Source: Lutraria lutraria
Lineage: Eukaryota > Mollusca > Bivalvia > Venerida > Mactridae
Assembly (NCBI GenBank): GCA_964023205.1
Contig: OZ026848.1
Coordinates: 26,585,912-26,649,911, forward strand
DNA: 64,000 nucleotides
Direction: 5' to 3'
A program made the position numbers and the translations under genes. A model generated the notes under the pieces. The model saw only the letters and a program-made list of their open reading frames with translations. It ran no database searches and was not told the origin of the DNA. Positions within the stretch are counted from its first letter, which is position 1. The number at the start of each line of letters is the position of its first letter. Of the stretch, positions 27,265 to 41,000 are shown piece by piece.

Positions 27265-29516
27265 CTGCAGGTCCCGACCTGGAGAGATTTTTCGATTTTC
27301 ATGAAAAAAAATATTTCGTTCAAAAGTGGTCTTATGATACATCCTATTGTTTGTTCCATGTAATCGAATGCAAAAATGTATATATAAACAAGTTTTAGGA
27401 AATTTTGTACTTAGTCAAAATTTGGAAATTTCTGCAGGTCCCGACCTGGAGAGATTTTTGGATTTTGATGGAAAAAAATATTTCGTTCAAAAGTGGTCTT
27501 ATGATACATCCTATTGTTTGTTACATGTAATCGATTGCAAAAATGTATATACAAATGTATAAACAAGTTTTAGGAAATATTGTACTTTGTCAAAATTTGG
27601 AAATTTCTGCAGGGACCGACCTGGAGAGATTTTTGGATTTTCATGGAAAAAAATATTTCGTTCAAAAGTGGTCTTATGATACATCCTATTGTTTGTTCCA
27701 TGTAATCGAATGCAAAGATGTATATATAAACAAGTTTTAGGAAATTTTGTACTTTGTCAAAATTTGGAAATTTCTGCAGGTCCCGACCTGGAGAGATTTT
27801 TGGATTTTCATGGAAAAAAATATTTCGTTCAAAAGTGGTCTTATGATACATCCTATTGTTTGTTCCATGTAATCGAATGCAAAAATGTATATATAAACAA
27901 GTTTTAGGAAATTTTGTACTTTGTCAAAATTTGGAAATTTCTGCAGGTCCCGACCTGGAGAGATTTTTCGATTTTCATGGAAAAAAATATTTCGTTCAAA
28001 AGTGGTCTTATGATACATCCTATTGTTTGTTCCATGTAATCGAATGCAAAGATGTATATATAAACAAGTTTTAGGAAATATTGTACTTTGTCAAAATTTG
28101 GAAATTTCTGCAGGTCCCGACCTGGAGAGACTTTTTGGATTTTGATGGAAAAAATATTTCGTTCAAAAGTGGTCTTATGATACATCCTATTGTTTGTTCC
28201 ATGTAATCGAATGCAAAATTGTATATATAAACAAGTTTTAGGAAATTTTGTACTTTGTCAAAATTTGGAAATTTCTGCAGAGATTTTTGGATTTTGATGG
28301 AAAAAAATATTTCGTTCAAAAGTGGTCTTATGATACATCCTTTTGTTTGTTACATGTAATCGATTGCAAAAATGTATATACAAATGTATAAACAAGTTTT
28401 AGGAAATATTGTACTTTGTCAAAATTTGGAAATTTCTGCAGGTCCCGACCTGGAGAGATTTTTCGATTTTCATGAAAAAAAATATTTCGTTCAAAAGTGG
28501 TCTTATGATACATCCTATTGTTTGTTCCATGTAATCGAATGCAAAAATGTATATATAAACAAGTTTTAGGAAATTTTGTACTTAGTCAAAATTTGGAAAT
28601 TTCTGCAGGTCCCGACCTGGAGAGATTTTTGGATTTTGATGGAAAAAAATATTTCGTTCAAAAGTGGTCTTATGATACATCCTATTGTTTGTTACATGTA
28701 ATCGATTGCAAAAATGTATATACAAATGTATAAACAAGTTTTAGGAAATATTGTACTTTGTCAAAATTTGGAAATTTCTGCAGGTCCCGACCTGGAGAGA
28801 TTTTTCGATTTTCATGGAAAAAAATATTTCGTTCAAAAGTGGTCTTCTGATACATCCTATTGTTTGTTCCATGTAATCGAATGCAAAAATGTATATATAA
28901 ACAAGTTTTAGGAAATTTTGTACTTTGTCAAAATTTGGAAATTTCTGCAGGGACCGACCTGGAGAGATTTTTGGATTTTCATGGAAAAAAATATTTCGTT
29001 CAAAAGTGGTCTTATGATACATCCTATTGTTTGTTCCATGTAATCGAATGCAAAGATGTATATATAAACAAGTTTTAGGAAATTTTGTACTTTGTCAAAA
29101 TTTGGAAATTTCTGCAGGTCCCGACCTGGAGAGATTTTTGGATTTTCATGGAAAAAAATATTTCGTTCAAAAGTGGTCTTATGATACATCCTATTGTTTG
29201 TTCCATGTAATCGAATGCAAAAATGTATATATAAACAAGTTTTAGGAAATTTTGTACTTTGTCAAAATTTGGAAATTTCTGCAGGTCCCGACCTGGAGAG
29301 ATTTTTCGATTTTCATGGAAAAAAATATTTCGTTCAAAAGTGGTCTTATGATACATCCTATTGTTTGTTCCATGTAATCGAATGCAAAGATGTATATATA
29401 AACAAGTTTTAGGAAATATTGTACTTTGTCAAAATTTGGAAATTTCTGCAGGTCCCGACCTGGAGAGACTTTTTGGATTTTGATGGAAAAAATATTTCGT
29501 TCAAAAGTGGTCTTAT
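27265..29516. repeat. Further copies of the octamer repeat (1,171-bp and 1,338-bp forms)
   Basis: The block 27265-28435 matches 22272-23609 but lacks the 'gtcttctgat' monomer, leaving seven monomers in 1,171 bp. The block from 28436 restores the eight-monomer order. After 28436 the register to the earlier copy is 4,826 bp, compared with 4,993 bp before the loss, a difference of 167 bp or exactly one monomer. Both blocks are followed by the same marker monomer with 'gagatttgtgg' found after the earlier tandem pair. Confidence 0.88.
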
Positions 29517-32500
29517 GATACATCCTATTGTTTGTTACATGTAATCGATTGCAAAAATGTATATACAAATGTATAAACAAGTTTTAGGAAATATTGTACT
29601 TTGTAAAAATTTGGAAATTTCTGCAGGTCCCGACCTGGAGAGATTTGTGGATTTTCATGGAAAAAAATATTTCGTTCAAAGTGGTCTTATGATACATCCT
29701 ATTGTTTGTTCCATGTAATCGAATGCAGAAATGTATATATAAACAAGTTTTAGGAAATTTTGTACTTTGTCAAAATTTGGAAATTTCTGCAGGTCCCGAC
29801 CTGGAGAGATTTTTGGATTTTCATGGAAAAAAATATTTCGTTCAAAAGTGGTCTTATGATACATCCTATTGTTTGTTCCATGTAATCGAATGCAAAATTG
29901 TATATATAAACAAGTTTTAGGAAATTTTGTACTTTGTCAAAATTTGGAAATTTCTGCAGAGATTTTTGGATTTTCATGGAAAAAAATATTTCGTTCAAAA
30001 GTGGTCTTATGATACATCCTATTGTTTGTTCCATGTAATCGAATGCAAAAATGTATATATAAACAAGTTTTAGGAAATTTTGTACTTTGTCAAAATTTGG
30101 AAATTTCTGCAGGTCCCGACCTGGAGAGATTTTTCGATTTTCATGGAAAAAAATATTTCGTTCAAAAGTGGTCTTATGATACATCCTATTGTTTGTTCCA
30201 TGTAATCGAATGCAAAAATGTATATATAAACAAGTTTTAGGAAATATTGTACTTTGTCAAAATTTGGAAATTTCTGCAGGTCCCGACCTGGAGAGATTTT
30301 TCGATTTTCATGGAAAAAAATATTTCGTTCAAAAGTGGTCTTATGATACATCCTATTGTTTGTTACATGTAATCGATTGCAAAAATGTATATACAAATGT
30401 ATAAACAAGTTTTAGGAAATATTGTACTTTGTCAAAATTTGGAAATTTCTGCAGGTCCCGACCTGGAGAGATTTTTGGATTTTCATGGAAAAAAATATTT
30501 CGTTCAAAGTGGTCTTATGATACATCCTATTGTTTGTTCCATGTAATCGAATGCAAAAATGTATATATAAACAAGTTTAAGGAAATTTTGTACTTTGTCA
30601 AAATTTGGAAATTTCTGCAGGTCCCGACCTGGAGAGATTTTTCGATTTTCATGGAAAAAAATATTTCGTTCAAAAGTGGTCTTATGATACATCCTATTGT
30701 TTGTTCCATGTAATCGAATGCAGAAATGTATATATAAACAAGTTTTAGGAAATATTGTACTTTGTCAAAATTTGGAAATTTCTGCAGAGATTTTTGGATT
30801 TTCATGGAAAAAAATATTTCGTTCAAAAGTGGTCTTATGATACATCCTATTGTTTGTTCCATGTAATCGAATGCAAAAATGTATATATAAACAAGTTTTA
30901 GGAAATTTTGTACTTTGTCAAAATTTGGAAATTTCTGCAGGTCCCGACCTGGAGAGATTTTTCGATTTTCATGGAAAAAAATATTTCGTTCAAAAGTGGT
31001 CTTATGATACATCCTATTGTTTGTTCCATGTAATCGAATGCAAAAATGTATATATAAACAAGTTTTAGGAAATATTGTACTTTGTCAAAATTTGGAAATT
31101 TCTGCAGGTCCCGACCTGGAGAGATTTTTGGATTTTGATGGAAAAAAATATTTCGTTCAAAAGTGGTCTTATGATACATCCTATTGTTTGTTACATGTAA
31201 TCGATTGCAAAAATGTATATACAAATGTATAAACAAGTTTTAGGAAATATTGTACTTTGTCAAAATTTGGAAATTTCTGCAGGTCCCGACCTGGAGAGAT
31301 TTTTGGATTTTCATGGAAAAAAATATTTCGTTCAAAGTGGTCTTATGATACATCCTATTGTTTGTTCCATGTAATCGAATGCAAAAATGTATATATAAAC
31401 AAGTTTAAGGAAATTTTGTACTTTGTCAAAATTTGGAAATTTCTGCAGGTCCCGACCTGGAGAGATTTTTCGATTTTCATGGAAAAAAATATTTCGTTCA
31501 AAAGTGGTCTTATGATACATCCTATTGTTTGTTCCATGTAATCGAATGCAGAAATGTATATATAAACAAGTTTTAGGAAATTTTGTACTTTGTCAAAATT
31601 TGGAAATTTCTGCAGAGATTTTTGGATTTTCATGGAAAAAAATATTTCGTTCAAAAGTGGTCTTATGATACATCCTATTGTTTGTTCCATGTAATCGAAT
31701 GCAAAAATGTATATATAAACAAGTTTTAGGAAATTTTGTACTTTGTCAAAATTTGGAAATTTCTGCAGGTCCCGACCTGGAGAGATTTTTCGATTTTCAT
31801 GGAAAAAAATATTTCGTTCAAAATTGGTCTTATGATACATCCTATTGTTTGTTCCATGTAATCGAATGCAAAAATGTATATATAAACAAGTTTTAGGAAA
31901 TATTGTACTTTGTCAAAATTTGGAAATTTCTGCAGGTCCCGACCTGGAGAGATTTTTGGATTTTCATGGAAAAAAATATTTCGTTCAAAAGTGGTCTTAT
32001 GATACATCCTATTGTTTGTTACATGTAATCGATTGCAAAAATGTATATACAAATGTATAAACAAGTTTTAGGAAATATTGTACTTTGTCAAAATTTGGAA
32101 ATTTCTGCAGGTCCCGACCTGGAGAGATTTTTCGATTTTCATGGAAAAAAATATTTCGTTCAAAAGTGGTCTTATGATACATCCTATTGTTTGTTCCATG
32201 TAATCGAATGCAAAGATGTATATATAAACAAGTTTTAGGAAATTTTGTACTTTGTCAAAATTTGGAAATTTCTGCAGGTCCCGACCTGGAGAGATTTTTC
32301 GATTTTCATGGAAAAAATATTTTGTTCAAAAGTGGTCTTATGATACATCCTATTGTTTGTTCCATGTAATCGAATGCAAAATTGTATATATAAACAAGTT
32401 TTAGGAAATTTTGTACTTTGTCAAAATTTGGAAATTTCTGCAGAGATTTTTGGATTTTGATGGAAAAAAATATTTCGTTCAAAAGTGGTCTTATGATACA

Positions 32501-35074
32501 TCCTTTTGTTTGTTACATGTAATCGATTGCAAAAATGTATATACAAATGTATAAACAAGTTTTAGGAAATATTGTACTTTGTCAAAATTTGGAAATTTCT
32601 GCAGGTCCCGACCTGGAGAGATTTTTCGATTTTCATGAAAAAAAATATTTCGTTCAAAAGTGGTCTTATGATACATCCTATTGTTTGTTCCATGTAATCG
32701 AATGCAAAAATGTATATATAAACAAGTTTTAGGAAATTTTGTACTTAGTCAAAATTTGGAAATTTCTGCAGGTCCCGACCTGGAGAGATTTTTGGATTTT
32801 GATGGAAAAAAATATTTCGTTCAAAAGTGGTCTTATGATACATCCTATTGTTTGTTACATGTAATCGATTGCAAAAATGTATATACAAATGTATAAACAA
32901 GTTTTAGGAAATATTGTACTTTGTCAAAATTTGGAAATTTCTGCAGGTCCCGACCTGGAGAGATTTTTCGATTTTCATGGAAAAAAATATTTCGTTCAAA
33001 AGTGGTCTTCTGATACATCCTATTGTTTGTTCCATGTAATCGAATGCAAAAATGTATATATAAACAAGTTTTAGGAAATTTTGTACTTTGTCAAAATTTG
33101 GAAATTTCTGCAGGGACCGACCTGGAGAGATTTTTGGATTTTCATGGAAAAAAATATTTCGTTCAAAAGTGGTCTTATGATACATCCTATTGTTTGTTCC
33201 ATGTAATCGAATGCAAAGATGTATATATAAACAAGTTTTAGGAAATTTTGTACTTTGTCAAAATTTGGAAATTTCTGCAGGTCCCGACCTGGAGAGATTT
33301 TTGGATTTTCATGGAAAAAAATATTTCGTTCAAAAGTGGTCTTATGATACATCCTATTGTTTGTTCCATGTAATCGAATGCAAAAATGTATATATAAACA
33401 AGTTTTAGGAAATTTTGTACTTTGTCAAAATTTGGAAATTTCTGCAGGTCCCGACCTGGAGAGATTTTTCGATTTTCATGGAAAAAAATATTTCGTTCAA
33501 AAGTGGTCTTATGATACATCCTATTGTTTGTTCCATGTAATCGAATGCAAAAATGTATATATAAACAAGTTTTAGGAAATATTGTACTTTGTCAAAATTT
33601 GGAAATTTCTGCAGGTCCCGACCTGGAGAGACTTTTTGGATTTTGATGGAAAAAAATATTTCGTTCAAAAGTGGTCTTATGATACATCCTATTGTTTGTT
33701 ACATGTAATCGATTGCAAAAATGTATATACAAATGTATAAACAAGTTTTAGGAAATATTGTACTTTGTAAAAATTTGGAAATTTCTGCAGGTCCCGACCT
33801 GGAGAGATTTGTGGATTTTCATGGAAAAAAATATTTCGTTCAAAGTGGTCTTATGATACATCCTATTGTTTGTTCCATGTAATCGAATGCAGAAATGTAT
33901 ATATAAACAAGTTTTAGGAAATTTTGTACTTTGTCAAAATTTGGAAATTTCTGCAGGTCCCGACCTGGAGAGATTTTTCGATTTTCATGGAAAAAAATAT
34001 TTCGTTCAAAAGTGGTCTTATGATACATCCTATTGTTTGTTCCATGTAATCGAATGCAAAATTGTATATATAAACAAGTTTTAGGAAATTTTGTACTTTG
34101 TCAAAATTTGGAAATTTCTGCAGAGATTTTTGGATTTTCATGGAAAAAAATATTTCGTTCAAAAGTGGTCTTATGATACATCCTATTGTTTGTTCCATGT
34201 AATCGAATGCAAAAATGTATATATAAACAAGTTTTAGGAAATTTTGTACTTTGTCAAAATTTGGAAATTTCTGCAGGTCCCGACCTGGAGAGATTTTTCG
34301 ATTTTCATGGAAAAAAATATTTCGTTCAAAAGTGGTCTTATGATACATCCTATTGTTTGTTCCATGTAATCGAATGCAAAAATGTATATATAAACAAGTT
34401 TTAGGAAATATTGTACTTTGTCAAAATTTGGAAATTTCTGCAGGTCCCGACCTGGAGAGATTTTTGGATTTTGATGGAAAAAAATATTTCGTTCAAAAGT
34501 GGTCTTATGATACATCCTATTGTTTGTTACATGTAATCGATTGCAAAAATGTATATACAAATGTATAAACAAGTTTTAGGAAATATTGTACTTTGTCAAA
34601 ATTTGGAAATTTCTGCAGGTCCCGACCTGGAGAGATTTTTGGATTTTCATGGAAAAAAATATTTCGTTCAAAGTGGTCTTATGATACATCCTATTGTTTG
34701 TTCCATGTAATCGAATGCAAAAATGTATATATAAACAAGTTTAAGGAAATTTTGTACTTTGTCAAAATTTGGAAATTTCTGCAGGTCCCGACCTGGAGAG
34801 ATTTTTCGATTTTCATGGAAAAAAATATTTCGTTCAAAAGTGGTCTTATGATACATCCTATTGTTTGTTCCATGTAATCGAATGCAAAATTGTATATATA
34901 AACAAGTTTTAGGAAATTTTGTACTTTGTCAAAATTTGGAAATTTCTGCAGAGATTTTTGGATTTTCATGGAAAAAAATATTTCGTTCAAAAGTGGTCTT
35001 ATGATACATCCTATTGTTTGTTCCATGTAATCGAATGCAAAAATGTATATATAAACAAGTTTTAGGAAATTTTG

Positions 35075-38000
35075 TACTTTGTCAAAATTTGGAAATTTCT
35101 GCAGGTCCCGACCTGGAGAGATTTTTCGATTTTCATGGAAAAAAATATTTCGTTCAAAAGTGGTCTTATGATACATCCTATTGTTTGTTCCATGTAATCG
35201 AATGCAGAAATGTATATATAAACAAGTTTTAGGAAATTTTGTACTTTGTCAAAATTTGGAAATTTCTGCAGAGATTTTTGGATTTTCATGGAAAAAAATA
35301 TTTCGTTCAAAAGTGGTCTTATGATACATCCTATTGTTTGTTCCATGTAATCGAATGCAAAAATGTATATATAAACAAGTTTTAGGAAATTTTGTACTTT
35401 GTCAAAATTTGGAAATTTCTGCAGGTCCCGACCTGGAGAGATTTTTCGATTTTCATGGAAAAAAATATTTCGTTCAAAATTGGTCTTATTATACATCCTA
35501 TTGTTTGTTCCATGTAATCGAATGCAAAAATGTATATATAAACAAGTTTTAGGAAATATTGTACTTTGTCAAAATTTGGAAATTTCTGCAGGTCCCGACC
35601 TGGAGAGATTTTTGGATTTTCATGGAAAAAAATATTTCGTTCAAAAGTGGTCTTATGATACATCCTATTGTTTGTTACATGTAATCGATTGCAAAAATGT
35701 ATATACAAATGTATAAACAAGTTTTAGGAAATATTGTACTTTGTCAAAATTTGGAAATTTCTGCAGGTCCCGACCTGGAGAGATTTTTCGATTTTCATGG
35801 AAAACAATATTTCGTTCAAAAGTGGTCTTCTGATACATCCTATTGTTTGTTCCATGTAATCGAATGCAAAAATGTATATATAAACAAGTTTTAGGAAATT
35901 TTGTACTTTGTCAAAATTTGGAAATTTCTGCAGGTCCCGACCTGGAGAGATTTTTGGATTTTCATGGAAAAAAATATTTCGTTCAAAAGTGGTCTTATGA
36001 TACATCCTATTGTTTGTTCCATGTAATCGAATGCAAAAATGTATATATAAACAAGTTTTAGGAAATATTGTACTTTGTCAAAATTTGGAAATTTCTGCAG
36101 GTCCCGACCTGGAGAGATTTTTCGATTTTCATGGAAAAAAATATTTCGTTCAAAAGTGGTCTTATGATACATCCTATTGTTTGTTCCATGTAATCGAATG
36201 CAAAAATGTATATATAAACAAGTTTTAGGAAATTTTGTACTTTGTCAAAATTTGGAAATTTCTGCAGGTCCCGACCTGGAGAGATTTTTGGATTTTCATG
36301 GAAAAAAATATTTCGTTCAAAAGTGGTCTTATGATACATCCTATTGTTTGTTCCATGTAATCGAATGCAAAAATGTATATATAAACAAGTTTTAGGAAAT
36401 TTTGTACTTTGTCAAAATTTGGAAATTTCTGCAGGTCCCGACCTGGAGAGATTTTTCGATTTTCATGGAAAAAAATATTTCGTTCAAAATTGGTCTTATG
36501 ATACATCCTATTGTTTGTTCCATGTAATCGAATGCAAAAATGTATATATAAACAAGTTTTAGGAAATTTTGTACTTTGTCAAAATTTGGAAATTTCTGCA
36601 GGTCCCGACCTGGAGAGATTTTTGGATTTTCATGGAAAAAAATATTTCGTTCAAAAGTGGTCTTATGATACATCCTATTGTTTGTTCCATGTAATCGAAT
36701 GCAAAAATGTATATATAAACAAGTTTTAGGAAATTTTGTACTTTGTCAAAATTTGGAAATTTCTGCAGGTCCCGACCTGGAGAGATTTTTGGATTTTCAT
36801 GGAAAAAAATATTTCGTTCAAAAGTGGTCTTATGATACATCCTATTGTTTGTTCCATGTAATCGAATGCAAAAATGTATATATAAACAAATTTTAGGAAA
36901 TTTTGTACTTTGTCAAAATTTGGAAATTTCTGCAGAGATTTTTGGATTTTCATGGAAAAAAATATTTCGTTCAAAAGTGGTCTTATGATACATCCTATTG
37001 TTTGTTCCATGTAATCGAATGCAAAAATGTATATATAAACAAGTTTTAGGAAATTTTGTACTTTGTCAAAATTTGGAAATTTCTGCAGAAATTTTTGGAT
37101 TTTCATGGAAAAAAATATTTCGTTCAAAAGTGGTCTTATGATACATCCTATTGTTTGTTCCATGTAATCGAATGCAAAAATGTATATACAAATGTATAAA
37201 CAAGTTTTAGGAAATATTGTACTTTGTCAAAATTTGGAAATTTCTGCAGGTCCCGACCTGGAGAGATTTTTGGATTTTCATGGAAAAAAATATTTCGTTC
37301 AAAGTGGTCTTATGATACATCCTATTGTTTGTTCCATGTAATCGAATGCAAAAATGTATATATAAACAAGTTTAAGGAAATTTTGTACTTTGTCAAAATT
37401 TGGAAATTTCTGCAGGTCCCGACCTGGAGAGATTTTTCGATTTTCATGGAAAAAAATATTTCGTTCAAAAGTGGTCTTATGATACATCCTATTGTTTGTT
37501 CCATGTAATCGAATGCAGAAATGTATATATAAACAAGTTTTAGGAAATTTTGTACTTTGTCAAAATTTGGAAATTTCTGCAGAGATTTTTGGATTTTCAT
37601 GGAAAAAAATATTTCGTTCAAAAGTGGTCTTATGATACATCCTATTGTTTGTTCCATGTAATCGAATGCAAAAATGTATATATAAACAAGTTTTAGGAAA
37701 TTTTGTACTTTGTCAAAATTTGGAAATTTCTGCAGGTCCCGACCTGGAGAGATTTTTCGATTTTCATGGAAAAAAATATTTCGTTCAAAATTGGTCTTAT
37801 GATACATCCTATTGTTTGTTCCATGTAATCGAATGCAAAAATGTATATATAAACAAGTTTTAGGAAATATTGTACTTTGTCAAAATTTGGAAATTTCTGC
37901 AGGTCCCGACCTGGAGAGATTTTTGGATTTTCATGGAAAAAAATATTTCGTTCAAAAGTGGTCTTATGATACATCCTATTGTTTGTTACATGTAATCGAT

Positions 38001-41000
38001 TGCAAAAATGTATATACAAATGTATAAACAAGTTTTAGGAAATATTGTACTTTGTCAAAATTTGGAAATTTCTGCAGGTCCCGACCTGGAGAGATTTTTG
38101 GATTTTCATGGAAAAAAATATTTCGTTCAAAAGTGGTCTTATGATACATCCTATTGTTTGTTCCATGTAATCGAATGCAAAGATGTATATATAAACAAGT
38201 TTTAGGAAATTTTGTACTTTGTCAAAATTTGGAAATTTCTGCAGGTCCCGACCTGGAGAGATTTTTCGATTTTCATGGAAAAAATATTTTGTTCAAAAGT
38301 GGTCTTATGATACATCCTATTGTTTGTTCCATGTAATCGAATGCAAAATTGTATATATAAACAAGTTTTAGGAAATTTTGTACTTTGTCAAAATTTGGAA
38401 ATTTCTGCAGAGATTTTTGGATTTTGATGGAAAAAAATATTTCGTTCAAAAGTGGTCTGATGATACATCCTTTTGTTTGTTACATGTAATCGATTGCAAA
38501 AATGTATATACAAATGTATAAACAAGTTTTAGGAAATATTGTACTTTGTCAAAATTTGGAAATTTCTGCAGGTCCCGACCTGGAGAGATTTTTCGATTTT
38601 CATGAAAAAAAATATTTCGTTCAAAAGTGGTCTTATGATACATCCTATTGTTTGTTCCATGTAATCGAATGCAAAAATGTATATATAAACAAGTTTTAGG
38701 AAATTTTGTACTTTGTCAAAATTTGGAAATTTCTGCAGGGACCGACCTGGAGAGATTTTTGGATTTTCATGGAAAAAAATATTTCGTTCAAAAGTGGTCT
38801 TATGATACATCCTATTGTTTGTTCCATGTAATCGAATGCAAAGATGTATATATAAACAAGTTTTAGGAAATTTTGTACTTTGTCAAAATTTGGAAATTTC
38901 TGCAGGTCCCGACCTGGAGAGATTTTTGGATTTTCATGGAAAAAAATATTTCGTTCAAAAGTGGTCTTATGATACATCCTATTGTTTGTTCCATGTAATC
39001 GAATGCAAAGATGTATATATAAACAAGTTTTAGGAAATTTTGTACTTTGTCAAAATTTGGAAATTTCTGCAGGTCCCGACCTGGAGAGATTTTTGGATTT
39101 TCATGGAAAAAAATATTTCGTTCAAAAGTGGTCTTATGATACATCCTATTGTTTGTTCCATGTAATCGAATGCAAAAATGTATATATAAACAAGTTTTAG
39201 GAAATTTTGTACTTTGTCAAAATTTGGAAATTTCTGCAGGTCCCGACCTGGAGAGATTTTTCGATTTTCATGGAAAAAAATATTTCGTTCAAAAGTGGTC
39301 TTATGATACATCCTATTGTTTGTTCCATGTAATCGAATGCAAAAATGTATATATAAACAAGTTTTAGGAAATATTGTACTTTGTCAAAATTTGGAAATTT
39401 CTGCAGGTCCCGACCTGGAGAGACTTTTTGGATTTTGATGGAAAAAAATATTTCGTTCAAAAGTGGTCTTATGATACATCCTATTGTTTGTTACATGTAA
39501 TCGATTGCAAAAATGTATATACAAATGTATAAACAAGTTTTAGGAAATATTGTACTTTGTAAAAATTTGGAAATTTCTGCAGGTCCCGACCTGGAGAGAT
39601 TTGTGGATTTTCATGGAAAAAAATATTTCGTTCAAAGTGGTCTTATGATACATCCTATTGTTTGTTCCATGTAATCGAATGCAGAAATGTATATATAAAC
39701 AAGTTTTAGGAAATTTTGTACTTTGTCAAAATTTGGAAATTTCTGCAGGTCCCGACCTGGAGAGATTTTTGGATTTTCATGGAAAAAAATATTTCGTTCA
39801 AAAGTGGTCTTATGATACATCCTATTGTTTGTTCCATGTAATCGAATGCAAAATTGTATATATAAACAAGTTTTAGGAAATTTTGTACTTTGTCAAAATT
39901 TGGAAATTTCTGCAGAGATTTTTGGATTTTCATGGAAAAAAATATTTCGTTCAAAAGTGGTCTTATGATACATCCTATTGTTTGTTCCATGTAATCGAAT
40001 GCAAAAATGTATATATAAACAAGTTTTAGGAAATTTTGTACTTTGTCAAAATTTGGAAATTTCTGCAGGTCCCGACCTGGAGAGATTTTTCGATTTTCAT
40101 GGAAAAAAATATTTCGTTCAAAAGTGGTCTTATGATACATCCTATTGTTTGTTCCATGTAATCGAATGCAAAAATGTATATATAAACAAGTTTTAGGAAA
40201 TATTGTACTTTGTCAAAATTTGGAAATTTCTGCAGGTCCCGACCTGGAGAGATTTTTCGATTTTCATGGAAAAAAATATTTCGTTCAAAAGTGGTCTTAT
40301 GATACATCCTATTGTTTGTTACATGTAATCGATTGCAAAAATGTATATACAAATGTATAAACAAGTTTTAGGAAATATTGTACTTTGTCAAAATTTGGAA
40401 ATTTCTGCAGGTCCCGACCTGGAGAGATTTTTGGATTTTCATGGAAAAAAATATTTCGTTCAAAGTGGTCTTATGATACATCCTATTGTTTGTTCCATGT
40501 AATCGAATGCAAAAATGTATATATAAACAAGTTTAAGGAAATTTTGTACTTTGTCAAAATTTGGAAATTTCTGCAGGTCCCTACCTGGAGAGATTTTTCG
40601 ATTTTCATGGAAAAAAATATTTCGTTCAAAAGTGGTCTTATGATACATCCTATTGTTTGTTCCATGTAATCGAATGCAGAAATGTATATATAAACAAGTT
40701 TTAGGAAATTTTGTACTTTGTCAAAATTTGGAAATTTCTGCAGAGATTTTTGGATTTTCATGGAAAAAAATATTTCGTTCAAAAGTGGTCTTATGATACA
40801 TCCTATTGTTTGTTCCATGTAATCGAATGCAAAAATGTATATATAAACAAGTTTTAGGAAATTTTGTACTTTGTCAAAATTTGGAAATTTCTGCAGGTCC
40901 CGACCTGGAGAGATTTTTCGATTTTCATGGAAAAAAATATTTCGTTCAAAATTGGTCTTATGATACATCCTATTGTTTGTTCCATGTAATCGAATGCAAA

